Source of the DNA: Nemopilema nomurai
Lineage: Eukaryota > Cnidaria > Scyphozoa > Rhizostomeae > Rhizostomatidae
DNA length: 64,000 nt
Direction: 5' to 3'
Assembly: GCA_003864495.1 (NCBI GenBank)
Contig: ML133412.1
Coordinates: 434,001 to 498,000 of the forward strand
Of this stretch, positions 51,105 to 64,000 are shown one piece after another (positions within the stretch are counted from its first letter, which is position 1; the number at the start of each line of letters is the position of its first letter). Position numbers and translations under genes: made by a program. Under the pieces are notes generated by a model that saw only the letters and a list, made by a program, of their open reading frames with translations, searched no databases and was not told the origin of the DNA.

Positions 51105-51325
51105 TGAATTGACGATGATTGCAGCCAATCGTACGCTCTTCTCGCCATCCAGTGTTTTCGGTCCACAACTGGCTGTTTACATTGTCAGCTTTTGGTAATT
51201 TCTTCACGTTTGCATACTCTGAGGAGTGTCAGACGAAAAAGTACCTTAGTGTACAAAATTTTCCGCTATTCCTTGCTATCGTGAAGCTTTGTACCATGAA
51301 GTATTTATGTACGTAAATCATTGTA
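51105..51325 (-). repeat. Dispersed repeat family, copy C
   Basis: On the minus strand the order is AAGCTTCACGATAGCAAGGA, TTTTTCGTCTGACACTCCTC, AGAGTATGCAAACGT, AAAAGCTGAC and GAAAACACTGGATGG, matching copies A and D block by block. Confidence 0.7.
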
Positions 51326-54069
51326 GCATATGTATTTATTCGTCATAGCCACTAGTCTGATGATATGTTTAACCGCTAGCTGAAGTAAAGGCTTGTCAGC
51401 ATTGGAATCTAATACAACCCCAGCTACTTCCTAAATGTGAGCAAACTTTATCCCGTCAGCCTCTAAAACCAAATGGTGCTGATGTACTGAAACCCATTTT
51501 TACTGAAAAGTCTTCCTTCTTTTATAAAGGTCTGCACCTCGACTCCAGAGTCTCAAATGGCCTTATCAAGTCTAGCGTGTGTTCTCGAGGTGGCATAAAT
51601 TTGACCACAATCAATGGATCAAGAAAGATAATCTTATCTATTAAAATGTGAACTTATAGATCTTACTGTCGGTTTAAATTTGAAATTTTAGATCATCATT
51701 GGTTGCTGAATTCCGTGCAGATAAGCTTTAAGTGGGTGAACCTTCATACTGTTTGGATCGGCTGTCGTACCAGTTAATGCCGTTGATAGTTTGCGTCGAC
51801 TGCAGACGTAAAGTCCGTTTAGTTGTTGGATTTACAGTACCGAGGCGTGGGGAATGTAAACTTCGTTACATCTTGATATACCAAGCTGGTCGCCCGCAAT
51901 ATGCCTGTACATCGTACTGTTCTGCTTGCAGCTTGGGACTTCTGGGTTCAATCGCAATGAAAGTGGTTCATTGCTAACTTGCGCACCAACACGTAAGTAA
52001 CACTGTTCCTTGATTAGGCACTAAGATAACGAGCAGGCCTCTGATTTCCTGTGGGATCCAAAGGGCTGTCGGATCTCTCCGGTGGGATTGGTTGTCATAG
52101 AATCTCCCTTCGCTTATGGCTTTGTTTTGTCACCGTGAGCAGATGGGTGGCGCTTTGTACTGATGCTGTTAAAGTGGCTTGCTAATTCCGCTAATGCGTT
52201 CCTATTCCGTTAGGCTGATGCTTCGAATGATTCCAATTTGGAGTGCCAGAATGTTTCATTTCTAATGGATCTCTAGGCCTATTTTGTGGCAATTCTGTCA
52301 AGTTGCTTCGATTTAAAGCTTATTAAACCACTCTCATCCTGTAGTTTGAAGGTTTTTTCATCTGTGGAATATATTTTTGCATGAATAGTGTCCCTGTTTC
52401 CCTGTTTGGGTGCTTTGTGTCAAACTTGAAATGAACTGAAACTGCCAATGGTACGGTTATGTTGGATCAAATTTCGCTACGTTTAACTGTCTGTTCCTTG
52501 ACTCATCGCGACTTGTTGGGTGTTGCAGGAGAAAGGGGGGGGGGGGGGGGGGCTATATTGCAGGTTAATAAATGTTAGAAAAATGACAGAATATTTTCAG
52601 GTTACTCTCCATTAATAAAGATCGATTAATAAATCAATCTTGTTCCTGCATTTTAGGCTGGTAGCTTTCTCTTGAAGGGGGAATGATAGAGGGGGGTTGT
52701 GTTGGTAATATCAACTGCGAACTTGGGACTATGGGAAGATTTTCTGTGATTGCTATTGCAGATCATTTGAAGGTCCTAGAATACAAATAATGATCTATGT
52801 TTGTGTGTCTATTTTCGCAATGCTCGACATTTCTTAGTATTGAACAAAACAGGTTTATTTGTTTATTGCTATAACAGTTACCCATTTGCGCACTTCCCTT
52901 ACAATTTTTGTCTCTGAACGGCTGGCTGCGCTACTGTAGATATATCGTATCCTGGTTTCTCTAATTGACAGGTCTTTTACTTTCCTACAGCCTGAAGATT
53001 TAAGCACGACCTTAGAATATCAATAGGTGCTCTTGTGGATTTTTTTGGAACAAGAATTCTTTTTGTCTGCTTTCCAAAAGCTAAGACATGTGTGGTTCAC
53101 TGTAATCAAGCAATTGTTCCTATATAATTTCCTCTAATCCTACTTGCCGTAACTCATTTAGTTTCTCCGCCTTCTTTGCGCAGTTTTCTCTTTTATTAAG
53201 TAGCTCTGCAATAAATTCACTGCTTTTTGAGCTTGTGGCCCAGACAGGATAATATGTCGTTTGAGCTTCTGTTCATGGAAAAACATTCTGAAACACAGGA
53301 ACAAATCTAAGGGAGCTTTGTGTTTCTAACTTAGAGACAGAAAAGCAGGGAAAAAGTGAATGAGCAACTTTGGTAATTTTTTTGTCCATCCCAAATTTCT
53401 ATGAACCCTCTTCAGCGACCGTCTTTATGATTGACTGCAAAAATATATTAGGTAAATATTTATCGCACTTATGAAACCTTTGGGTCTGATTTCTACCGGC
53501 TCATTTCTACACGGAATCGTGTTTGTTGGAGGTTGAAAATGGATTCAGGGAGCTTAGAGTTCGCTCGTCGACTAAAGTCGTTTTTTGGTGCAGCTTAATT
53601 GACCAATCGCCATGTGACGTCATCAGAGGTGATTGACAATGCACTGCTTTTACTAGTGTCTCTTCACTTTGTAACCAATATCTCCTTATAACATAAACTG
53701 CTTAGTCAGATGTGAGGGTCAAACTACAATTGTCACTCTTCTTGTTGTGCAATGAAATATCAGGGCGTGGTTTCCTCAAGTTATTGTATAGTCGAGGAAC
53801 GCAAGGTGGAGTCGTGTAGCTAACATATCCATTTCCACCTCTCGGGTAGGTAGAAGTTCAAAATAGTGTAATTTCATCGCCAGGTCCTCCAAAGTTCGCA
53901 GGCGTATGCCTAGAAGCGAAAAAGGACAAACATCCTTTTCTTTTATTGGCCCCATTTTGTGATTGTCTCCACCTCGATGTAAATCTGTTGGCCTTGTTTG
54001 GAAGACGAAGACTTGAGCTAGGGTTGGTGGTAAACGAAACGCCGAGGGGGACTAATCGATTTCTGAGCA
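51326..54069. other. No gene seen; poly-G tract
   Basis: Contains an 18-base G run at 52535-52552, a likely sequencing-length hotspot. At 52214-52276 an acceptor after TTCCTATTCCG is followed in phase 0 by 20 codons and TAG, a possible but unsupported last exon for the EF-hand gene. Confidence 0.4.
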
Positions 54070-54300
54070 AGTGCTTTGGGGTATAAAACTTCACAGTGGC
54101 TAGAATAAGCGGAGCTAGTTTTCGCATACTTAAAAGTCCTTTTCTCGTCCGACACTCCTCAGAGTATGCAAACGTCGGAAGATAACCAATAACTGACCGA
54201 ATAAATAGCCAGATGCGGATCAAAAACACTAGAGGGTGATAAGCAGAGCGCGTGATTGGTTATAATTGACCAATCTGCGTTACTTCTACAATTGATCAAT
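54070..54300 (+). repeat. Dispersed repeat family, copy D
   Basis: Contains GCATACTTAAAAGTCC, CGTCCGACACTCCTCAGAGT, ATGCAAACGTCGGAA, AATAAATAGCCAGATGCGGA and AAAACACTAGAGGGTG, the best-preserved set of the family's blocks. The TCCGAC..GTCGGA pair inside forms a small palindrome. Confidence 0.75.
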
Positions 54301-57300
54301 CTGCGTTAATAATCGATTTCTACAGAATGAACCCCTAAAAACCTTCCATCCTTTCTCCTTGTCCGGTTGTCCCGAGTGGCAAAGGTGTTCTTTCACTATT
54401 GCGCTGTTAAGCATAAATGCTAGTTAGAGTCAAGCGATTTGAAATGCCCACGAGGTTATGAACATATCATTGAATGATTTTGAAACCTGTAATTTGAATG
54501 TCTATCGATCAGCTTTTTGTATGTTTGCTTTTGGTTTTAAGAAGAGTTCATCATAAAAGCTTGGCTTTTTACATACGCCTGTGCGAGTGGGCCTTCGAAA
54601 GCAATCGAAAGTGCTTGGCTGGGAGTTTATACGGTCATAAGGAATGATAAAGGGAGGGTTTGTAGATGAATTGGTAGAATAAGATAAAGTTTCTAAAGGC
54701 GAGATAGACAGCATTTCAAAGCGGGGATGTGAACGGAGGATGAAACTGGTAGATGTAGGTTTTGATATTTCATGTTATAAAAGCATGTAATAAGGAGATA
54801 CTATTATCCAAAGAAGTGTTTCTGGTGCTCATAATGAGGTGCCAGAATTTCTCGTCGCCTATGATAGATACCTGCTCACCAGTGACACTATATTTTCTCG
54901 TTAGCTTGAAGTTACCAGATCACGTAACAGCTTTCATAGCATGTTAAAAAGCCAGATACCTTGCATTGTATCATTTACAGAAAGCGAACCGAGTTGTCTT
55001 AAATATAAATGAAGATATGTTAATCTGTAACGGTCAAGCTCTTGTTTCTTGGGTTATCACGGAGAACCGCAAAGGACCTTTTGAATAACGAAATATTCAA
55101 TGGACACAGGGCACATGTTGTGTACAAAAGTCCGGCAACTAACTGAAAATTGAACACTTTTTTTGATAGTTATCACGGCATTGGCATCGGTTTGTGCGAA
55201 ATTGAATGAAGAATGTCCGTCGAAGGACAAATTTCAGTAATGCCCTCCCCCCTAAAATGCCATTCCGCAACAAGGGATCTGGCTTAAAGAAACAATCTAA
55301 TTCGTTTACCAACCTATTAAAAGGGAAGGGGGGCATGTTTACGTGGCTCCGAGCCAATAAACTCAAACTGTCAATCAAACATCGACCAATCGCAAGTGTC
55401 CAACTACTATTTCACGTGGTCACTTTCACTGTATCTTGCGCACGATAGGCCTGCGAATCTACTGCACGTGCGCAGTTACAATGTGATTACCCTGCGCAGG
55501 CACCTTACTGTTTTCTCTTCGAAAGTTCGTAATGTGCGCTTCAACTTCCTTTTGAAGTAGAATAACTGCTTGATTTTTAGCTTCTGAAAGAATCAGTTTC
55601 GCTTTTTTGTACCATTTTGTTGATAAGCAGTTGCTAGTTTCATATCAGCTGTCTTCGTTTATCAAATAAGTTACATGAGTTATCCAAGTTATAAAAATTC
55701 GTAGGAAAAATGTTAGTTGAACTTGTCATGTGCTGTATTGGGCAAAAAGAATGACTTATACACATGAGGTATCATGCAAAAAATTTAATAACAGCTAAAA
55801 GGGAAAATATTTAGAAAATGAAAACAGTAAGCTGCAACCTGGTCTTTTGAATATTTGTGAAAGATAATCCTGACTGATTAGAAAAAAATTGGCGATAACT
55901 GATGATAAAAACCGTTATCACAGAAATCCTGCTCATTTATTATTCATCGAATACTACTATCAATTTACATTAAAACTACACATTTTCACCCCATATACTA
56001 AAGACACTTAGAAGTGTCGATGGTCGTTTGCTTAATTCCTTATAATGTTTTGCTAGTGAATCAAGGTTATGCTTCGTTTCTCACACCCCAAATATTCTCA
56101 ACTGTTTGTTCAACAATGTCGTTGCTAATGATGTCTCCAAGTAGATCTTTTGGTGTAGCAAGGGCGATAGTTTTACCAACAAGGAACGCGACCTTGGTTA
56201 TTATGCAGGGCTAAATCGGTCAAAGGTATTCTATTTGATGACGGCTTTGTGGAAAGGGTGTTCATGTAAATCAATAGTCAGTCATTATGATGTGTTTCCA
56301 TAGCAATTTACATATTGTTTTTTGTCAGGATTGTTGCTATGATTCCATTGGGTTTGGTACAGCTCAGTAAACTTTGCATGGTCATTTACTCCCAGTATCT
56401 TTCCTGTCATTGCCCACAAACCCGACGTCACTAGGTGTTTATGGGTTTTGTGCCGATATAAATCATTCTAGAGCGTTTTTTTCGCAGCCTCTAATGCAAA
56501 TTTGAGACCTCCTCACACAGAGATATTGCATTTTAATCCCTGTTGTTACATTTGTATTCTCTGTGTTACAATTAATTGGACAAACACGAGAAATAGGCAA
56601 AAATGTCGAAGCACGCAAATTCTATCTTTGAATCGATTTTCAAACATTGGCATCCTTCATGTCAATCCTTAGTTTAGAATACTGATAACGAAGATCAGTC
56701 AAGTAAATAATCAAAATGCCCCAACCCATTTACAACAATATGAACTGATAACCCCGTTAAATAATGAGAAATGTGAAAAACGGCAAATGTCTTCTTTTCA
56801 TTTGAGTCAAATGTACTTTGATATCTTCTGTTAACCTTACGTTTCTTATCATAATTCCTTCGATATTACTGGGCAGATGAGATTTTGACCGGGTAGCTAA
56901 CATTTTATTAAGCGTAGTTTATGGTCTGTTATTAAAAAGCCTTTTAGTTTTGCAAGTCGTTATGCGTTAAGGAAGTTCATCAATTGCTTTATGTCGTATC
57001 GTGATAAGCTTGACAAGGTCTTCATTAGTAGAAGAAAAGACGTGATTCCTGCAATACATTGCTACTTCAAGTTCAGAAATGAAGATAGCTATAATTCACC
57101 AAAAAATGGTAGCTCCAGGTCAGCAAATAACAACGAAGGTAGCAATAATGGTGAATGAAAGGGTCTTGATTCTAGTGACTGGATTGGAGTAAATCATTTT
57201 TTGAAATTCCTAATTTCCTTGAAAGCATAGATGCTGTTGGGGACAAAAACATTATTATCGCTTAAGGTTGAGTCATTAGAGAATTTTCTGAAACTTGAAG

Positions 57301-59561
57301 GCAAGATGTAATCTTTTGAATTTTTGGGTCTTCCTCCTTTTCTCCTTGTAAATTAAAGTAATATTTTACTAGGAATCTTGTAATTAAAACTGGGGTCATG
57401 CAAAGCTTTGCGGTAGGGCTCAAGTGTATTTTGTCCTGTCACAGTTAAGATTTTAGGTTCAGGATTACCTCCGATTTGTCTCTTATTGATCTTAATTAAT
57501 TTTAGAAAAGCTTCTTCTTCTTGTGAGGCAAGTCATTTACCTCAACTTGACTTTGGAGACCTTGTGCAATCAATTATTCAAACGTGAAGTGAAAAATTTA
57601 ATCCATAGACAAAACTGACAGCCTTACAAGATGTCTTACACTGATAAGAAGTATTTTTATTAGTTTATTTTTAAGGTCATTTTAATAAGCATGATGTACT
57701 TAAAGGACCACTCCTTGCTTCTTAAATTACTAGTTAATTTTCTCCACAATCCTTCTATTTGTATAAACCAATATTATTCCTGTTGGCATTCAAGCAGCGA
57801 TTAGGGTCTCTTGCTCTTTTAATAATTAATGAAATTATCTCCATCTTTGGGTCAAGGAATTTTTCGATCGTGATTAAAATAGAACTTTGAAATATCTTGG
57901 TGGATTTCTACTTTGGATGGAAATTAATTAGGCTGCCTTTGGCAAAGCTTGTTTGGTTTCATGAAAAGGAAAAAAGCTTTCAAGTCTTCACAAATCAGTT
58001 CGTTACGTAGTTCATCAGGATGTGCAAATGTAACCCTAGGCACTTTTGTCAGTCACAGTTTGGAAGTGAAGTTTTTTGTAACGACATAATCCACTTCCCT
58101 ACGTATGATCGAAAAGGAAGTTTCTATTATCAGATTTCCTATCTCTTTTTTTGAAAATTACTTGCAAAGATGTTTTCTCAGTCAAATCAATGCGACACTG
58201 TTGCAATTCCATATATCGCATAACTTTGTAGTGCTATCACATTGTTTAAGCATGTGTTTGGAAGATTAACATTGCCACTAATGAAACAATGAATGTTTTA
58301 CCTGCAAAAAGATACCTTACAATGGGAAAAACAGTACAAGCATGTAATGGAAGAGTGATCGTTAATGGCACATTTCCCCCATCTTGCTCACTTTGATCCA
58401 ATTCGCTCCTGTAGCAATTTCACCCATTAACTCATGCCATTATGCATAATAAATCTACCAGTTTGGACAGAAGCTATCTCAAGACATTTTCTAATGAGAC
58501 CTCCTTTGTTGAAGCGTCTAGTTTCCCTTTCTAGAAGTAATCATGCCAACAGTTAATTAAGCGCTCTAGTGATTGGTTGTCGAAGAAATAGAACTTGAAC
58601 CTCGACGAACCTTACTCTGGCAGCGTTTGTGAAGCAGCAAAATTGTCCTTAAAGTTTGCGGAATGAAAGTTTCGAGTACATAATCAAAGATTCAGTGACA
58701 TATGTAAACGTAATTTACGTTGTGGGGATGAAAGGAAAGTGGAAGTTCAAAGGTCAGGTATGAGGGTCAAAGGCCAATGGCAGATTGAATGGTTCTTGCA
58801 ACCAGCAACATAGCAATCGCTTTGGCCTGCAGGTTAATTCTTTGTTTTGCCAGGTCTTCTTGGTCACTCAAAGTACTAAGCAGTAACAGACTGCCCATCG
58901 TCAGCTCTGTAGGAATATGTAGGGTAACTTTATTCTTGGTTTTCATCTACTATGTTCCAGGAGCCTTCTTTTGTTTCCCCTCTTTTAAACAAAAGACCAC
59001 CCATTTTGTATGACCTCTCGTATAGCGTTTGTTTCCTTGTTCAATTTCGTAGCTGGTTAATTAATCCTCCAACTTAATCTTGCACCTAATTTCAACGTAG
59101 AAAGCTCTTCTAGTTAATTTATCCTGGTATGTCACATAACATCCAAAAACAAAGACCTTTTCATAACTTATCCACTCTCTCCAACCAAACTATCGTTTTA
59201 CTTGATACTTAATTCATTTGTAAAGATCAGTGCTAGTCTGGTATGGTCCGAGTGAAAATGTTAATGTTGTGTGATATTTTCCGTTCGTTTAATGTGTCGC
59301 GCTGGCTGTAGGCAGGATCTCTTTGGCTCTTTGTAAATGCATATCAATATCTTTCAAATGCAGGTACTATTAGTTTTGATAACGTTGCCCCGTATTAGCG
59401 TGCGCCAGCCGCGGAATTGAATTTCTTTCATTATTGTAATAGGTTTGTAAGTTGATATGTGGCTTTTCCAAGGGGACTGCGAGACAACAAGCCTCTTTTC
59501 AGTTCCAGACATTCTCTCTGTCTGTTTGCGACCATATGTATATATGCCTATATCCTTTCAG
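54301..59561. other. No gene seen
   Basis: Only short ORFs. The segment at 58855-58923 has exon-like edges but its phase does not fit the EF-hand gene without a further exon. Confidence 0.4.
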
Positions 59562-59633
59562 GAGAGGGCAATCACCCATCAAGGTCATTCAAATTTGACA
59601 GAGCTTTTACGGTTGCTGCCTTCGTTGGAAGAG
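59562..59633 (+). CDS. Isolated exon-like segment, possible continuation of the EF-hand gene
   Basis: A strong acceptor (TATATCCTTTCAG) and a GTAATG donor bound 24 codons in phase 0 at both ends. The peptide begins ERAITHQGHSNLTELLR and ends LLPSLEE, an amphipathic helix-like sequence. The phase matches the last supported EF-hand exon (ending 44695, phase 0), but the intron would be about 14.9 kb, several times longer than the others. It may belong to a different plus-strand gene that leaves the window. Confidence 0.4.
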
Positions 59634-62600
59634 GTAATGTATAGTTTACGCTAATCTTTGATTACGTTATGTTATTGTCCGGCGATGTCCAGGCGTTGTC
59701 ATGAGATTTGTGCTGCTTCTGCCGTATTCGCCTTGCTAGCAGCTTTACGTGGTTATTTGTCGTTGGCGAATCACTGTGGCTTGGACGCGAGAACAGACCC
59801 AATGACCCAGCAGTCAATCTTCTGCTGTTACATGGCGCAGGAACCAACGATTTGCTCTTCGGATGAACAGGATCAGTATTATCTGCTCTGGAAAGCCTTT
59901 GGAGCAATATCCGCTTACCCGTTCATATCTAATGCTGCCATGGGCTTTGGGGTTTTTGCGTACCAGTTTTCCAATAAGAATTCGTCTCGTAGAAATATGT
60001 TTGCTCATGTCCAGTTTTTACCAGTGAGAAATAGATGCACAATTATTCATTAACGTGCTCCGTATTTAACACAAGTCACAATGTGTTCTTTGCTATAACA
60101 CTAACAACTTATTCACCCGCCAATTTTTCTTGGACACTTTTATGTTACAAGAAAGGCTGTGGTTTGGCCGTGGTCCCTGGAAGTTGTCTCTAAGGGCAAA
60201 TATTACCATTTCATATGAGAATTTTCGTCAAAGAGTTTGGTCAATTCGTCATCACAGAGTCCATTTCAACAGATATGCTGAAGAATGGCAAGTGATGTAA
60301 GGTGAAGGGTTTTTTTCCAACGCGAGGAACATAAAGGGGCAGATTTGAAGTTTCAAAATTTTTGAGATTAACGGCCCTTACACCTCTCTTCCCAATTAAA
60401 ACGGAATTCTCGATTCTCTAATTTCTTTCCACTTTATACAAGGAATCTTGTCCTTTCTCGCAATCAAACTTTTATTCTTCTTATTTTCTGATCCTCTTCT
60501 AATTATATTTGGACGTGGGCGAGGTAGCAATGATTTGATTTATTCGAATCAAGCTTCTTGCAACTGGAAAGGGTATCATTCGCTAATTGAGAGTTTTTAT
60601 ACGAGTTTCCTTGAACACCGAACATGCCCGTCAGGAAAAGTGAATATCTTTTCGATATTTTGGTAGAATTTGCAGTCTTTTTCATTTCCATTTTTATTAT
60701 TCACTGTCATATGGGGTCAATTTAACGGTGCCTTTAGGGATGGTTTTTGTTTGCTTATCGGCCTCTACGATAGCAGTTTTAGTGAATGTTTTTCCCGGCG
60801 TTACGATGTCCATTCCTTAAATAACATCCTTTTGTCAATCATACTCAAACCAGCAATGGGTGGAAATTCTGATTTAGATAGTGGTGCTAACCATAGTGAG
60901 GCAAAAACACACCTGATCACCAGAGATCTCGAATTCCAGCTCGCTGTCATCTTCAGACTAGTCCTTTGTTGGAAAGAATTTTTAGTTGTGACAGTTATAT
61001 AAACATCAGAACATAGAATTAGATATTCAATATGGACCAAATTTAATAAGCTCTTTTTTCGATGATCTTAAGACGTTACACCCCCCCCCCCCCCTCAAAA
61101 CCACACGTATGTCCCTGACTTGCCCTCCTGCCCTGTTAGTTATCATTAACACCCTTTCTCCATTATCAAGCCGAGTGAACTTTATACTCTACCGTACAAG
61201 TATTGAGAGGATGGGTCGCTAGCGCCAAAAACAACATTCTTAGGGTAAGATAGAATCCACTTATCAGAGAAAATTAGCGTTTCGCGGAAATGAGAAAGAT
61301 TAAGTACTTTATTCATCCTTGAACAAAGCAGAAAGGATATGGCTGTTTTTCCGCACGGAAAATGCAGTCTCGCTCATTATCCCCAACTGTCTTAAGCCTC
61401 AGAAGAGCCAACTGTAATCTGGCTGTTTGGCGATTGGTTTCGAAATCGCATCTATGTTGCTACTGCAAAGATTGGATAACGACTGACTTTTTTTCTCGAT
61501 CATTTTTACGGCGACAATTTCTCGGCTGCGTAAGTTTTTTCTCTTTGTTTCAATTAAGGCTCTTACACATCAATGGCCATTTCGTTTACTAGAAATTCGG
61601 AATATCCAGTCCTGTAATTTGTTATTGCAACCGACATATTAGAACTAGCTGAGGTCATAGCTTCTGTTCATTGTGCGCTCTAAGGATGCTACAACCGCTA
61701 AAGCCTCTTCCAAGGATCTGGTTATGTTTCTTTTGTTGTTCTATAGATTCTTTATACTGCTTTCATCTGTACTCGGCTTCACCGAAGACATTCCCCTGTT
61801 TTATTGTCTTCTATTACATATGACCCTCAGCCACTATTGAAAAGGGGTTTGAATCACACCCTTCTTAGATTCACAATACTTTTAATGCATCAATTGCTTT
61901 GTACTGTGCACCTATCCTACGTCACCCAACGCTCCTTGGTGCACAGAACCCTGCCCCCCCCTCACTCTCTGCTCGGTATTAGGAACATTTCGTGGACTGC
62001 TTTTCATGCTTTTGTTTACACTTGGTTTTTGTATTTTAGTACGTCTGTTTTCATCTGTTTTCACAAACCTTTAACCTATCGTATTCAATACGTTGCCTTG
62101 TGTCTCCAACTTCAAGCTCCATCTACCCTTGCTTGCCCGTAGCTGGAGACCCACCTCTCCTTATTCCCTATTTGTCTTCCCGAATCACCCCATGATTTGC
62201 CTTTGCTGACATTAGCCTACTTGGATTGCCTGCATATGGATGTCGGAACACTAAGATATATCCTTCAATTTTTTTGTGTTTCTGCTATTGCAAGTCCTGC
62301 ACAAGAAATACGTTCCTTACCGCGAGTACTGAATCATCAATTATTTTCCGTTAGTCAAGCTTTGTAGGTGTATGTGTCTCTAATTGTCTTTTGTTACATA
62401 GAATTACTTATTGAAGCCTGTCCTTACATATATCCTCACTCACAGAAAGGTCTTTTATAGCTCGCCAACTTTCTTCTTATCTCGTGTAACCTTCGCTAAT
62501 CTTTCACCATCTGTTCTTTATGGCAAACGTAACCTTGATGAAGATCGCCAATATTCTATTGTTTACTTGTCTGACCCTACCTTGCCCTCGGCCAATCAAT

Positions 62601-64000
62601 GCCCTCATTTGTAATGTAATAGAATACCCAGGAAAACATAGCGACCAAAAAATTAAATGCTGATTGAGTTCATCATCCTTATCAAACAGTTGCGGATCTG
62701 ATGTATTTAGTTAAATATAAAAAGTAAAATTGAATATGTCACTTGCTTGTAATTTCAACGACTTAAATTACCAACGTTCTCCCTCTTTCTATGTAACTAT
62801 TTGTTTCTCATCGAAATTTTCTATCCAATCCAGCCCGAAAGATTTTCTTCGATCCTCTTCTTTGATCTATTCTTTCAGGACACTTAGCTATCTACCACTA
62901 TCTTTTATCTTTTTTCATCCATTCAATCGCTTTCGAACTCGTTAAGTCTAGGATGAAGCAATAAAATTTATGTTGTGCAGTTTTAATTCAGTATTTGTTA
63001 AGTAGCATAGAATAGCATGGGTTAAGTTCAATTGGCTACTCCAATACACCTTATTTTGAATCACCCTTACTCTTGATAAGCTCTCTAGCAAATGGCTTTA
63101 TAGCTCTCTAGTCACAGATTGACAGAACACAAATAATAGTGTTAAAATCTACTCCCCTTCTTTCAGTATTAAAGACGTTTACAACCTAAATACATTATCT
63201 ACCCAGAAGCATCATCAGTCCTATTGGATAGACTGATAAGCCCATGAAATAATGCTACATCCATTCTGATTTTGATGACGGTGTATTAGAGTTGACATTT
63301 TGCTGTCATCTTTAAGCTACTGGCTTCCTTTTCCTCTACAAGGTTTAGAAGTTCGCGGAAATTAAGTCAATTCCAAGCTAATCTGATCCTTCTCTGACAT
63401 TAATTGGGAAAGAAAGGAGATTGCCGCGTGATTGTAATCATAAAGCATTGATTGGGCGTTAAAAGGAAACATGTTTTTCTCATCATGTATTTGTCTCAAG
63501 CCTTCAAAATGGGTGCACTTGAAAGGGACAGGACAGGAATGGTCCATCAACTCTACGGAATGGTACATAGATCACTATAAAAGGGAAGCGAGCACCTCTT
63601 TGTCCCAGTGTTTCTACTTGTGCTTTTTTGTCTATCATTTGTCCCATTCGATCGTCCACATGTTCGGCACTTCTCTTTGCACCATTTTTCACTCCATCGC
63701 AAACAACGAGCACCAGAGTACGATCTATTGGCATAATTGAGGTTACCTCCGATCGGGAACAATGATTACGGTGGCTTCACTACTGGGATCATGTTTTCCC
63801 ACTTTTGGCCCTCTTTCGCTTCACACCTCTGTTGTGTACCTTCGAATATTCCTTTAGTTACCCTACAGATAAAATAAGAATACATTATTCGGGCTACAAT
63901 TTAGAGGGAATTTCGATTGGTTTAAAATTTGGTTTCCTACCATAATGCTCTAACAGGAATTCAAGGTTTTGGTTTTGGGATTTCAATGCAAAACTAGAGT
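59634..64000. other. No gene seen; poly-C tract
   Basis: A 14-base C run at 61081-61094. ORFs of 60-130 codons on both strands, several overlapping (for example 59658-60053), lack splice support and domains. No exon following the segment at 59562-59633 could be identified. Confidence 0.4.

Noticed and set aside
52214..52276. Short terminal exon for the EF-hand gene
   Set aside because: Phase fits, but 20 codons after a moderate acceptor is too little to call; kept only as an alternative to 59562-59633.

Overview
The window is eukaryotic nuclear DNA from an AT-rich animal genome. It has many spliceosomal introns with GT..AG ends, polyadenylation signals, decayed LINEs, a DNA transposon, a tRNA-derived SINE and a nuclear tRNA gene. 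The two genes that can be named are close to vertebrate orthologues. With the LINE 3' ends and the THAP-type transposon this points to an early-branching invertebrate, most likely a cnidarian. That placement is inference, not something read directly.

Layout. Positions 1-510 hold candidate 3'-terminal exons of a plus-strand gene that enters from the left. About 511-3540 is intergenic, with a GC-rich insert and a 270-bp foldback element. A complete minus-strand TBC1D15/TBC1D17-type Rab GTPase-activating protein gene lies at 3800-12770 (14 coding exons, 661 aa, all phases consistent). Two LINE 3' remnants lie head to head at 13.86-14.64 kb. A complete minus-strand RAB21 gene lies at 15903-20624 (8 coding exons, 215 aa). 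A 2978-bp transposon with 49-bp terminal inverted repeats occupies 22781-25758; it carries a broken THAP domain on one strand and a C2H2 zinc-finger ORF on the other. A plus-strand EF-hand gene of unknown identity runs from 26940 to at least 44695 (11 supported exons, 590 codons, 3' end not settled). Its introns hold a tRNA-derived SINE, a ~710-bp minisatellite and a tRNA-Lys(TTT) gene. From about 44.7 to 64 kb little can be supported beyond one good exon-like segment at 59562-59633, copies of a dispersed repeat and a few short ORFs.

How the genes relate. RAB21 is an early-endosomal Rab GTPase and TBC1D15/17 proteins are Rab GAPs. Here the two are neighbours, same strand, RAB21 upstream, separated by about 3.1 kb. 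This is the same order and orientation I recall for human chromosome 12q21, so it looks like deeply conserved microsynteny of a GTPase and a candidate regulator. No CRISPR array or operon is present.
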